Below, in pieces: positions 28,656-37,832 of a DNA stretch of 64,000 nt. A program made the translations under genes and the position numbers. Origin of the DNA: Melioribacteraceae bacterium (GTDB taxonomy: Bacteria > Bacteroidota > Ignavibacteria > Ignavibacteriales > Melioribacteraceae); the NCBI GenBank assembly GCA_021739765.1, contig JAIPBD010000002.1, positions 124,001 to 188,000 on the forward strand, read 5' to 3'. Under the pieces are notes generated by a model. That model saw nothing but the letters and a program-made list of their open reading frames with translations, was not told where the DNA came from and ran no database searches. How positions within the stretch are numbered: position 1 is the first letter of the stretch; each line of letters begins with the position of its first letter.

Positions 28656-30101
28656 ATGGGAGATGTAACAGGATTTTTAAAGCACGATCGGGTTGACTTT
28701 AAAAAAGAGGATGCCAAAAGCCGAACTTCTCACTGGAATGAGTTTAGTGAGAAACCGGGTGTCGATGTTCTGAAAGATCAGGCTGCGCGATGTATGGATT
28801 GCGGTGTTCCCTTTTGCCACACCGGCTGTCCGATTAATAATTACATTCCTGACTGGAACGATCTCGTTTATAATAATAAATGGGAAGATGCTGCGAAACG
28901 GTTATTGCAAACAAACAATTTTCCGGAATTTACCGGAAGAGTTTGCCCGGCTCCATGCGAAAACTCATGCGTTTTAGCAATAAACAAACCGGCAGTAACA
29001 ATTAAAAACGTAGAAGTTTCTATTATTGAAAAGGCATTTGAAGAAGGTTGGATAAAAGCAAATCCACCAAAAATTCGAAGCGGGTTTAATGTTGCGGTTG
29101 TGGGTTCGGGTCCGGCAGGTCTTTCAGCCGCCGACCAATTAAATAAAGCCGGGCACAGTGTTACCGTCTACGAAAAAAATGAATTTATCGGAGGATTACT
29201 TACTCTTGGAATTCCAAATTTCAAGATGGAAAAATCCGTTGTTGAAAGACGCGTCAATTTGATGAAAGAAGAAGGAATAGAATTTAAAACCGGTGTAAAT
29301 GTTGGTGTTGATGTTTCAGCGGAGAGATTAAAAGAAAATTTCGACGCAATAATTCTTTCGGGTGGAGCGGAATGGCCAAGAGATATTCCGGTCGAAGGAC
29401 GCGACCTTGATGGAATTCATTTCGCGATGGACTTTTTATCCCAACAAAATAGAAGGAATTTGAACGGAAAGGTTACGGCGAAAGAAATTTCAGCTAAAGA
29501 TAAAGATGTAATTGTACTCGGAGGGGGTGATACAGGTTCTGACTGTATCGGTACCTCAATTCGACAAGGCGCAAAATCTGTTCGAAATTTTGAACTATTA
29601 CCACAACCTCCGAAAGAAAGAAATGCTGATAATCCCTGGCCTCAATGGGCTTTGGTTGAAAGAATCTCGACTTCACACGAAGAAGGTTGTCAAAGAGATT
29701 TTAGTATTCTTACCAAAAAGTTCAGCGGTACAAATGGTAAAGTTGAGAAATTACACGGTGTAAAAATTGAATTCGGCGATCCCGATCCACAAACAGGACG
29801 ACGACCGATGAATGAAGTCGCCGGAACTGAATTTGAAATAAAAGCTGATCTTGTACTTTTGGCTCTCGGTTTTCTTGGACCGGTTAAAAACGGCTTACTC
29901 GAAAGTTTCGGAGTTGAATTAACTGATCGCGGTAATGTTAAAACCGACGCTCAAAGACAAACTACCGTCCCGGGTGTTTTTGCCGCCGGAGATATGAGAC
30001 GTGGTCAATCCCTTGTCGTTTGGGCAATTAACGAAGGAAGAACAACCGCCGAGCATGTTCATAATTATTTAAATAAGAAATCCATCAAGAAAGCTGTTTA
30101 A
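28656..30101 (+). CDS. gltD: Glutamate synthase small subunit
   Basis: The NAD(P)H-oxidising flavoprotein that feeds electrons to GltB. The 481-residue product starts at the ATG 28656, where TTGGAG is five bases upstream; a longer frame from a TTG at 28617 is unlikely. The N-terminal cysteine-rich Fe-S domain (CMDCGVPFCHTGCP, then RVCPAPCENSC) precedes an FAD motif (VAVVGSGPAGLSAADQL) and an NAD(P) motif (VIVLGGGDTGSDC). The C-terminal GVFAAGDMRRGQSLVVWAI closes the flavin site. It forms an operon with gltB and ends at a strong hairpin. Confidence 0.97.
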   Translation: MGDVTGFLKHDRVDFKKEDAKSRTSHWNEFSEKPGVDVLKDQAARCMDCGVPFCHTGCPINNYIPDWNDLVYNNKWEDAAKRLLQTNNFPEFTGRVCPAPCENSCVLAINKPAVTIKNVEVSIIEKAFEEGWIKANPPKIRSGFNVAVVGSGPAGLSAADQLNKAGHSVTVYEKNEFIGGLLTLGIPNFKMEKSVVERRVNLMKEEGIEFKTGVNVGVDVSAERLKENFDAIILSGGAEWPRDIPVEGRDLDGIHFAMDFLSQQNRRNLNGKVTAKEISAKDKDVIVLGGGDTGSDCIGTSIRQGAKSVRNFELLPQPPKERNADNPWPQWALVERISTSHEEGCQRDFSILTKKFSGTNGKVEKLHGVKIEFGDPDPQTGRRPMNEVAGTEFEIKADLVLLALGFLGPVKNGLLESFGVELTDRGNVKTDAQRQTTVPGVFAAGDMRRGQSLVVWAINEGRTTAEHVHNYLNKKSIKKAV

Positions 30102-30108
30102 TTCTTTT

Positions 30109-30147
30109 AGTACTGAAAAGTCGATATTATTTCGACTTTTCAGTACT
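30109..30147. terminator. Bidirectional terminator between gltD and the glycosyltransferase gene
   Basis: A perfect 16-base-pair inverted repeat (30109-30124 with 30132-30147) and a seven-base loop, lying between the converging stop codons of gltD and the glycosyltransferase gene. T-rich bases flank it on both sides. Confidence 0.85.
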
Positions 30148-30157
30148 TGATTTTAAA

Positions 30158-31315
30158 CTACACGAATCTATTTTGTCTTAATTCTTGAAGAGAATAAAAC
30201 GTTCCTCTCCAATCTATTCCATTATTTTTTAAAGCTAAAATCATTGACCGTAACTGGATAAAAATAAAAAACAATGAGACAAAGGGGAAAAATGTACCGT
30301 AATACATTTTCGTGTTTGCAGATTTTGAAGCTAAAGCAAAAGCTGCCATCAAAATCAGTACCGTAATTAAATTAAATACCAATGTCCATCCTGTAGTAAA
30401 ACATAATGCGAAAAATGGAAAAACGTTTAAGAGTAATTGCGGAATAACCAAAATCAGTTGGATAGCCGTATAATACTCAACAGCGGAAAATGTATTTTTA
30501 CGCAATCCGTTCATAAGTTCTTTTACTGAAGAATACCATTCAACTTCCAACATTCCCCGTCCAAAAAGCATATTTTGTTTAAAGCCGCCTCTTTTTATTA
30601 TTTTACCCAATTTTAAATCATCATCCGGACGAAGTTTGATTTTTTCATGTTTTCCGATTGATTCATAAACGGATTTTTTAACCATATTAAAAGCACCAAC
30701 ACCGATAAAACGTCTGCTTTTCTGTTTCTTCGCCAGCCAAGGCTTCGCGTAAATTGAGAGGTAAATGATAAATGAAGCAGAAAATATTGGAAGAATAAAT
30801 CCCGGGACTTTTACTTCGGGTGTAATTACTAAATGATCGAGTTTATTGTTTTGGAAATAGATAATCGATTTAAGTAAAACATCTTTCTTCATTAAAATAT
30901 CTGCATCAGTAAAAAGTAATATTTCACCGGAAGCATGATCAGCGCCTAACTGTAGCGCATGATTTTTCCCAAGCCAACCGGTCGGTAAATTTTTATTGTG
31001 AATAACTTTTAGATTCGAATCCTTTTTGGATAATTTGTCGAGAATTATTCCGGTTCTGTCAGTTGAGCGGTCGTTTACGGCAATAATTTCAAAATTAGAA
31101 TAATCTTGTTCCAGCAATGATGATAAAGCTTTTTCAATATTCCGCTCCTCATTTAAGGCTGTAAAAATTATTGAAACTTTTGGATATTTTTTGACTCTAA
31201 TTCCATCAACATTTTTAAGTTTTTCAACTTTCTGATAACCCAAAATCATTTCCGTTCCGAAAACGATAAAAAAGAGAGATGTAAATAACGATATGTAAAA
31301 AAGGTAGAATTCCAC
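30158..31315 (-). CDS. Membrane-anchored family 2 glycosyltransferase
   Basis: A 385-residue GT2 enzyme. One membrane segment is at the N-terminus (about 3-24), the catalytic domain spans about 45-275, and two or three hydrophobic segments lie at 285-355. Catalytic features are VSIIFTALNEERNIEKAL, the NDRSTD loop, the metal-binding DADI in LLFTDADILM, and RPDDDLKLGKIIKRGG as the acceptor-side acidic motif. Related membrane GT2 proteins act in hopanoid or carotenoid-glycoside pathways, but nothing nearby fixes a pathway. It is transcribed alone, converging on gltD. Confidence 0.85.
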   Translation of the reverse strand: MEFYLFYISLFTSLFFIVFGTEMILGYQKVEKLKNVDGIRVKKYPKVSIIFTALNEERNIEKALSSLLEQDYSNFEIIAVNDRSTDRTGIILDKLSKKDSNLKVIHNKNLPTGWLGKNHALQLGADHASGEILLFTDADILMKKDVLLKSIIYFQNNKLDHLVITPEVKVPGFILPIFSASFIIYLSIYAKPWLAKKQKSRRFIGVGAFNMVKKSVYESIGKHEKIKLRPDDDLKLGKIIKRGGFKQNMLFGRGMLEVEWYSSVKELMNGLRKNTFSAVEYYTAIQLILVIPQLLLNVFPFFALCFTTGWTLVFNLITVLILMAAFALASKSANTKMYYGTFFPFVSLFFIFIQLRSMILALKNNGIDWRGTFYSLQELRQNRFV

Positions 31316-31367
31316 GATTAATCTTTTTTGAGATAAACAAAAGTGATTCGTCCATAGTGCAAAATAG

Positions 31368-31397
31368 ACAAAAAAAACCGCCTCAATTAAGCGGTTT
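31368..31397 (-). terminator. Terminator downstream of the decayed T9SS protease gene
   Basis: AAACCGC (31375-31381) pairs with GCGGTTT (31391-31397) around a nine-base loop. In minus-strand RNA a run of at least eight U follows. It lies about 47 bases beyond the ancestral stop codon of the pseudogene and upstream of the glycosyltransferase start. Confidence 0.8.
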
Positions 31398-31443
31398 CAT
31401 TCAAAATATTTCAGCAATTTGTTTACTCCAACGCCAAATGGCG

Positions 31444-32393
31444 TTATTTGATTAGCAGCATCTTCTTCGATGCGTGGAATTTGTTGGTTGAAGGGTGTAA
31501 ACATAAACACCGCTCGCTAATCCACCGTCGGCGGACTTTATGTTAAATTGAACCGAGTAACATCCGGCCGGTTTTTGATCGTGAACCAACTCGGCTACTT
31601 CCTCTCCAAGCAAATCATATATTTTTTAGTTGAGTTTGATTCTGATGATATGAGGGGGTTTATGATGAGATTGAGGTAGTGGTGACAAAGCATCAAGTTT
31701 TAATTGGAGTCTGAAGGCTTTGACAGCCGAGGATGAGGGCACTATATTGATATCAGCACCAACTACTACTGCATTGTGGAGGTAATACTGTTCGGTAAAA
31801 AAAGGATCATTGGGGTTAGTTGTTCGATAGTTACGGTAAAAATCAGGAATTGAGTATTCTAATTTCAATGAATTATAATAAATATTAGCGATTTCAAGTA
31901 TATCAATATTTTCATTACCCGCAAATTCAAGTCTGTATTTATTATCACTTGCATTAAGATCCTTCAGGATTCTAAGACCATATCTCGAATTTAGAGAATC
32001 TAATTTCTCTTTTTCGACAGTTATGAATTTTATAATTATTTGGTTGTTAGAAATAATCTCATGTCCATTCAGCACATACACATGTCTGATACTTTTAATA
32101 ATATTATTTTGGCGATAGGAATTCAATGTATCGTTTAGCAGCAATTTATTAGCAGAAATAAATCGATAGGCTTCCTCGGATTTCATCAATTGAAGTTGCT
32201 GAGTACTTTTAATAATTTGTTGGTTTTCAACAAGTTCTTTTAATTTATTTTCCATCCCCTTGTTAAATACCAAAACAATTACATCATCATTAGGAATTAA
32301 TTGGATTTCAGTATTCTTGTAATTATAGTAATTAACCTGAGCCATTAACTGTGAAATTGAAAACAGAAGCAATAATACTAAATAATTAAGCAT
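31444..32393 (-). pseudogene. Remnant of a secreted subtilisin-like protease with T9SS sorting domain
   Basis: The open part (32393 to 31626) encodes 255 residues: a signal peptide (ends MAQ), then a region like the propeptide of S8 proteases, ending PNDPFFTEQYYLHN. That phrase normally leads straight into the catalytic domain. A short GADINIVP piece follows, as in such proteases, and then about 35 unrelated residues before a TAA at 31626-31628. The same frame continues past that stop as KIYDLLGEEVAELVHDQKPAG up to GVYVYTLQ, a typical sorting domain. A frameshift later brings in KFHASKKMLLIK and the natural end at 31444. The catalytic domain is therefore deleted, and the tail has one in-frame stop and one frameshift. 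The propeptide piece could still be expressed. Confidence 0.75.
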
Positions 32394-32404
32394 CTTATTA
32401 CCTT

Positions 32405-34105
32405 TCAGTTAGTTTTTTTTATGAGTGTAATTGGTCCGTAACCGTAACCTTTGTTAAAGACAATCACATCAGAAATGATTTTTTCTGCTACATCAATTAC
32501 AAATATCTCTTTGGACCAATTACTTACAAACGCTTTTTTAGAATCATCAGTTAAATAAATCTGATCAGTACGTTTAGATCTGCTCGGATGTGCACGTGTT
32601 GAAACATTAACAAGTGTCTGGATAGGTGAATTGGGTAAATCATAAGTAAAAGCTATTTTACCACTGGGTAAAACGGTAATATCATAAGAATTTGCCGGAT
32701 CAGAAGTTGCGACGAAGGAGCCATCTTTTGATATAGCAATTTTCCCATTAAAATTAGAATAATAGAAGTTTGTATACAATGAATCATATATTAAATTAAA
32801 AGTTTGCCCGACACCGCTGTACAAATAGCTGCCATTAATATCAATAGCCAGATTTTGGTTAAAATGAAAACTATAATTAGAATACTCATATATAATCTTT
32901 TTCAACTTATAGTTATACTGAAATAAGTAATAATCATTATTTAGGCAGTATAAAATTGAATCTCCTGGACCAAAAACTAAACCGGATGAACTTAAACCAA
33001 CCGGATAAATGTCCAGTGTATCAATCCATTGGATACTATCTGTTTTTGTATCAATTATACCTAAATACCGCTGAGTTATAAAAGGGTCCTCTGAAACAAC
33101 GAAGGGAGTTTGGTCGCTACGAAGAAATATCTCTGAACTTTTATTACATATAATTTTAGATTCTTTTGTCTCCATATTAACAGAATATATTTTCCCGGTA
33201 GAGTTTAGTTGTCCTCGTTTTGTACAAACATATATTTTAGCACCACCATCGATGACCTCAATATCCCATGGCTCAATTTCAAATCCATTAACTGTATCAA
33301 CTACTTTATACTCTTCTGTATCATAAATTTCAATATATCCTTTTTGATATCCTACATATAGTAAATACCCAATCGTAAAATCCTTACTTACCATAAAACT
33401 GAGTTCAACACCATCATCAACATCTATATAATTCATTTCTTTCCTTTTTATTCTGGGATTTGTGCTGTGGTTTGAAGTTATCTCGATACTGTAAGTTGTA
33501 GTGTTCAACATTTGACTTAGATTCGAAAAAGTTCGAGTTTTAAATAAGCCTCCATTGATCCCGTCCGCACGGCTAAATGCTGAGGAGTGTATCATTTTCT
33601 TAACCTGTGTATCTTCACCTGTCACGAGTTGATAGAAGTATATTCCTCTCGCCACTGTTTGTCCATACATGTCTTTTCCATTCCAAACCACATTGTGTTT
33701 CCCTATCTCTTTTGTCCCGAGTTCGACCGAAACTAGTTTTTGACCCAAAACATTAAATATATTCAGTTTAGTTGAACTCCTTTTTGCCAGCTCGTATGGA
33801 ATTATTGTTCCATCGGAAAAAGGATTTGGATAATTTTGTTGAAGTTTAATCGTTGATGGAAAAGTGAAATCATCTCCAGCTTGCGTGATAATTATGCTGA
33901 ATTTGCCATTCTCATCGGTGGTTGTATTATATCTCTCCATATAGTCATCATCACTAAATACAAGAATATTGGCGTTTCTTACGGGCGCATTATCATCAGT
34001 AACAACCTCCCCTTGCATCAATAATTGGGAAAACGATACCTCACTAAGTAGGAAAAGTATCATTATCAGTTTTTTTGAAATGGCAAATAATAATTCATTT
34101 TTCAT
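32405..34105 (-). CDS. Secreted beta-propeller protein with an internal T9SS-type sorting domain
   Basis: A 566-residue exported protein with a signal peptide (about 1-27). Residues 30-75 resemble a carboxypeptidase regulatory-like (CNA-B) beta domain (GEVVTDDNAPVRNANILVFSDD). Residues 84-172 are a sorting-domain-like unit (LQQNYPNPFSDGT, LNIFNVLGQKL, GKHNVVWNGKD, GIYFYQLVTG). The remaining 350 residues carry repeated strands with YncE-like phrases such as KGYIEIYDTEEYKVVDTVNGFEI and FVIDVAEKIISDVIVF. A GGGGG run sits six bases before the ATG. Sorting domains normally end the protein; here one is near the N-terminus and the C-terminus lacks one. It is 11 bases from the pseudogene start, so the two may have been one operon. 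The role is unknown. Confidence 0.75.
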   Translation of the reverse strand: MKNELLFAISKKLIMILFLLSEVSFSQLLMQGEVVTDDNAPVRNANILVFSDDDYMERYNTTTDENGKFSIIITQAGDDFTFPSTIKLQQNYPNPFSDGTIIPYELAKRSSTKLNIFNVLGQKLVSVELGTKEIGKHNVVWNGKDMYGQTVARGIYFYQLVTGEDTQVKKMIHSSAFSRADGINGGLFKTRTFSNLSQMLNTTTYSIEITSNHSTNPRIKRKEMNYIDVDDGVELSFMVSKDFTIGYLLYVGYQKGYIEIYDTEEYKVVDTVNGFEIEPWDIEVIDGGAKIYVCTKRGQLNSTGKIYSVNMETKESKIICNKSSEIFLRSDQTPFVVSEDPFITQRYLGIIDTKTDSIQWIDTLDIYPVGLSSSGLVFGPGDSILYCLNNDYYLFQYNYKLKKIIYEYSNYSFHFNQNLAIDINGSYLYSGVGQTFNLIYDSLYTNFYYSNFNGKIAISKDGSFVATSDPANSYDITVLPSGKIAFTYDLPNSPIQTLVNVSTRAHPSRSKRTDQIYLTDDSKKAFVSNWSKEIFVIDVAEKIISDVIVFNKGYGYGPITLIKKTN

Positions 34106-34584
34106 CGTTTCCCCCTTTTTAAGGACATTGTTTGTTTAATAACCGACTTATCACACTTGCAGATATGGAGTATTTTAAGTCATAAAATTCATTTAATCCA
34201 TATCATAAGCAGACTCTCGGTTATTTTAAAAGTATCAAAATCACCTTTAATGAACTTGTGAAGATGGAATTCGAATAAAAGAGTATTAAATCTATTGGCA
34301 AAATATAAAGCAGATTTTTTAATATCAACATAATTCTATTTCTCTTTTTTAGAATTCGTAGTAAAAAGGATGGAGTGTCTCTTTAATTAAAAAGCAACTT
34401 GTTCAAGATAAAAGATAAAAGATAAAAGGGAAGAAGGGAAAGCGGAGACCTTGGTTTTAGCGGTTGGTAATTTCAATAATCTTAGTCTTGGTCTAAGTCT
34501 TTGTCTTGGTCATGATCTGATTCCCGCCTTTTCCGACTTGCGGGAATTTACAGGCATCTTCGGATTCGTTTTTGTGTTTGATTT

Positions 34585-34780
34585 CCTAATCCTAATCGAA
34601 TACCAAACCGCAAAGAACACAGAGAAGACGCAAAGAGCGCAGAGTTTCAGAAGAGCTTAATTAAATGACTCTAACCACGACCTTCACAGTACTCGTTTTA
34701 GAGATCCATGTTGCGGAAATATTTGATAAACGACAACGTTTTGGAATTTATTTTATTCTGTGTTTGTGGTTTATGGTTTG
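34585..34780 (+). repeat. Dispersed intergenic repeat, copy A
   Basis: Resembles the reverse complement of 41190-41346. Shared landmarks in the same order are a TAATCGAATACCAAACCGC block, a GCAAAGA/GCGAAGGA purine block, a CAGAAG..CTTAATTAAAT block, an AACCACGACC/AACCGCGACC block, GATAAAC, and an ATTCTGTGTTTGTGGTTT block at the end. Several gaps and many mismatches separate them, so it is an old repeat. Confidence 0.6.
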
Positions 34781-34907
34781 CGTAAGGTTTTAGGTAGTTG
34801 TGTCACGGATATTATTTCTTAGATTGCTACTATGACTCCCGAAGCATCGGGACAAGCTGTGACAGCCTTGGAATTATTGGTTGAAGGATCGAACGGATTC
34901 GGACAAA

Positions 34908-34960
34908 CAAAAAAAGTCCAACTTTTAAAGATTAAGGGTAATTCTAGAAAAGTTGGACTT
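34908..34960 (-). terminator. Terminator after the large BNR-repeat T9SS gene
   Basis: A perfect 13-base-pair stem (34914-34926 with 34948-34960) and a 21-base loop, followed on the minus strand by a U-rich tract. It begins 14 bases past the stop codon of the gene ending at 34974. Confidence 0.8.
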
Positions 34961-34973
34961 CTTATTAGTAATT

Positions 34974-37808
34974 CTATTTCAAGAGAATCATTTTTCTGGA
35001 ATCTACAAAATCACCGGTTGTAAGCTTATAGAAATAAACACCACTTGAAACTTTTCTCCCGGAATTGTCTGTCGCATTCCACGAAACTGAATGAACCCCT
35101 TCCGGTCTATTTTCGCTGATCAGCTTTTTAACTTCTTTACCTAATGAATTATAAACCGTGAGTTCCACATCAGAAGCAGTGGGAAGAGTAAAATTAATAT
35201 TTGTAGTCGGATTAAACGGATTAGGATAATTCTGCGATAATTCAATTGATTTTGGCGCAAAATCGGATTCATCATTTACACTGACAGTGATTTCATCGCC
35301 AAACCACATTCCTCGTCCGTGAGTTGCGGCAGCAATTCGGCTGTCCGAAACTCTCGCATCAAGGTATGAAACAATGGTTGCTCCAATCCCTTCAGGCGAC
35401 TCTTGCAGCCAGGTCGTATTGCCATTTGGATCAGTTGTAGAGAATAATCCGCGGCTCGTTCCAACCAAGTATAATTTACCGTTGGGATTATTTACAATCG
35501 CCGCGGTTCTGATTGAAGGACCTTCGGCATTTTCCCCGGCTAAATTTCCTTCAACCATTGTAAAAGAATTTCCACCGTTGGTTGAATGGAAAATTCCATT
35601 AATTCCATAATTTGACATCACAACCAAAATTTCATCGGCATCGGCCGGATTTATAGCGATTTTTGTTACATAAGCTCCTGCTTCGGCTCCAGTTATCGTT
35701 TTTTCAACTGCCGCGGTGCTGAATTTTGAATTGCTTAATCTCCAAAGTTTTGGAACTCCATCGGTATAAGCAGCATAATAAAGAACATTCGCGGGCTCTT
35801 TTGAGACCGAAATTGCGGAATATAATCCGCTTGGAGATTCTAACGTTACAAGTTTTTCCCAACCTTGTGAAGTCGCGCTCTGATTGCCGGCCGGAATACT
35901 CGATAACTGTAAATTTCTCCAGATAAAACTCCCATCCAAATAATACATTACCGCATCATTATTCGGGTCAACAACAAAAGGATTAATAAATAGTTGCCCT
36001 TGTGCACCTTGCGCGCCGGTGGGAGTAACAAATGCCCAAGATCCATCTTCAGTTCCGCCGGCTCCGTACGCATTTCTTGGTTGACCGTTTGAATTGTAAG
36101 TTGTCCTTAAGAGCGAACCGTATTGAGTTGAAACGTATGAATATGTGGGACCCAAATAGCAGAACGATCCGTCACCTGAACTTATATCTCTTGATGTTCC
36201 GATCGAATTACCGTCCGAAGTATAGACAGGTGAGCCATTATCTTGAGTTCCACCCAAGAAAAGTGAATTCCCCTTTCCCGGATGAATTGATGCGGTGTAA
36301 TACTGTGTTACATTATAACCATTATTTTTAGAATCCCATGGAAATTTTAACGGATAATTGGTTTGGGTAATATTTCCGGTATAACTTAATCCCCCATCAT
36401 GACCTGACCAGACAGCGGAGGGATTATTCGGATCGAAAACGAGCGAATGTTGATCGGGGTGATGGTTAAAATGACTGGCAAAGTTATTAGTTGCCCGATA
36501 ACCACCAATCCAATTTTGTCTTTCATCATTTGAAGAAGTTGCAAATCCGGTAGATGAACGGTATAGATTAGTCAAACCGAATAAAACAAAGTTTTCATTA
36601 TCAGGTTTTACTTTTAATACCATGTTATAACTGGTTTGGGCGTTTAATTCTCCTGCGCCGGTAATATTGGGTAAATTTTGTGTTCTATCTTCGGATGTAC
36701 CATCCGGAACATTAAATTTGTAAAAGTTAAAATACTCTACGAATTCATTATTTTCAAATTCTCTGCTAAGAGTTAAGGAATATGCTACAGTAGGGTTTGA
36801 TGGTGCAAATCCGATTACGGTTCTATAATGTTCATCAGGAAAACTCGCGGGTGTTATATCTTGCCAGCTTTCGCCTTCATTGGTTGACTTAAAAATCCCA
36901 TGCTGTGTTGCGATTCCATCCATGTTGTCTAATGTTGCTATTAGAGTTCCATCAGAAGCAATATCAAGATCATTATAACGGTGTTCTGTAAAATCACCGA
37001 CCAATGATTCAGTAAAAGTAGTGCCGCCATCAGTGGATTTTAAAATTCCATAATCGGAACAAGCAACAAAAACGTTTCCCGAAATCGGGTGAACTTTGAT
37101 ATTTAACGAATACGTTAAAATTAAATTTGAACCGTATGGACCTACAGGATGTTCATCCAAACTAAGCGTTAACCTCTCCCAAGTTTCGCCATTATCGTTG
37201 GATTTGAAAATGCCATTCCCGCGGAATGGCGAGCCGACATCACTCGCTGAATTTCCGACAATCTCGCCCGTACCAGCATACCAAGTATCAGTGTGACCAT
37301 CACGAGTATCCTGAGCGATACAGCTTACACTTTTTCTTTGACCGGGTCTTGTTTTCATACTCCAGCTTTGACCTTTATTTGTCGACTTCCAGATACCCCC
37401 GGAAACACCACCGGCTAATATTGTATTTGAATTTTTAACATCAACAGCTAAAGCGCGGGTTCTTCCTCCAACATCGTAGGGACCGGCTTCCTTCCAAACA
37501 TAAGAGGGAGCGTTTGCTTTTTCTAACCTAAAGTTGGAGCGGTTTGGGATTTTGCTGACGACTTCCATTTCGCGTTCAAAAGCATCGTCCGGTATTTTGC
37601 CCAACTTCGGATCTTTTAGCAATCTGTTAAAATACTCTAATCTGCCGGTTATACTCTGAGGTGCGGCTTTTGGCGAGGACGTGGATCTGACTTTACCGGT
37701 AAAAGCTATTTCGGTTTGCTCACTTGTTAAACTATATCCCGCATAAAATGAAAATATTCCCAGAAATACGAGAATAGCCGATCGTATTAATTTTTTATAA
37801 TTAATCAT
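34974..37808 (-). CDS. Large secreted BNR-repeat (sialidase/sortilin-type propeller) protein with T9SS sorting domain
   Basis: A 944-residue exported protein. A signal peptide or membrane anchor covers about residues 9-27. From about 105 to 840 it shows repeated BNR/Asp-box units such as WKSTNKGQSW, FKSNDNGETWERL, LKSTDGGTTF, FKSTNEGESW and FHSTNGGNSF, the mark of sialidase- or VPS10-like propellers. Residues about 858-944 form a complete type A sorting domain (LSQNYPNPFNPTT near its start, SSGVYFYKLTTG, ending SRKMILLK). This should direct it through the outer membrane to the cell surface or outside. No catalytic residues of a known enzyme are evident; a binding or structural role is likely. 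Confidence 0.88.
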   Translation of the reverse strand: MINYKKLIRSAILVFLGIFSFYAGYSLTSEQTEIAFTGKVRSTSSPKAAPQSITGRLEYFNRLLKDPKLGKIPDDAFEREMEVVSKIPNRSNFRLEKANAPSYVWKEAGPYDVGGRTRALAVDVKNSNTILAGGVSGGIWKSTNKGQSWSMKTRPGQRKSVSCIAQDTRDGHTDTWYAGTGEIVGNSASDVGSPFRGNGIFKSNDNGETWERLTLSLDEHPVGPYGSNLILTYSLNIKVHPISGNVFVACSDYGILKSTDGGTTFTESLVGDFTEHRYNDLDIASDGTLIATLDNMDGIATQHGIFKSTNEGESWQDITPASFPDEHYRTVIGFAPSNPTVAYSLTLSREFENNEFVEYFNFYKFNVPDGTSEDRTQNLPNITGAGELNAQTSYNMVLKVKPDNENFVLFGLTNLYRSSTGFATSSNDERQNWIGGYRATNNFASHFNHHPDQHSLVFDPNNPSAVWSGHDGGLSYTGNITQTNYPLKFPWDSKNNGYNVTQYYTASIHPGKGNSLFLGGTQDNGSPVYTSDGNSIGTSRDISSGDGSFCYLGPTYSYVSTQYGSLLRTTYNSNGQPRNAYGAGGTEDGSWAFVTPTGAQGAQGQLFINPFVVDPNNDAVMYYLDGSFIWRNLQLSSIPAGNQSATSQGWEKLVTLESPSGLYSAISVSKEPANVLYYAAYTDGVPKLWRLSNSKFSTAAVEKTITGAEAGAYVTKIAINPADADEILVVMSNYGINGIFHSTNGGNSFTMVEGNLAGENAEGPSIRTAAIVNNPNGKLYLVGTSRGLFSTTDPNGNTTWLQESPEGIGATIVSYLDARVSDSRIAAATHGRGMWFGDEITVSVNDESDFAPKSIELSQNYPNPFNPTTNINFTLPTASDVELTVYNSLGKEVKKLISENRPEGVHSVSWNATDNSGRKVSSGVYFYKLTTGDFVDSRKMILLK

Positions 37809-37832
37809 GTATCAATAACTCCTAATGATTTA

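Larger units (their letters stand above)
34106..34973. other. Long gene-free stretch with degenerate repeats
   Basis: About 870 bases with no credible gene. It contains a tandem AAGATAAA run near 34406-34430 and GTCTTGGTC-like degenerate units at 34471-34520. It also holds one copy of a dispersed repeat (34585-34780) whose inverted partner is at 41190-41346, and a small TCCCGA/TCGGGA hairpin (34837-34852). A terminator closes it. The short frames here have no family and repeat-like composition. Confidence 0.7.

Noticed and set aside
34451-35023. Short plus-strand frames between the two T9SS genes
   Set aside because: They translate the degenerate GTCTTGGTC-like units, the dispersed repeat and the terminator hairpin. 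No ribosome binding site or family.
37096-37438. Plus-strand frames inside the BNR-repeat gene
   Set aside because: They are antisense shadows of a long, well-supported coding region.
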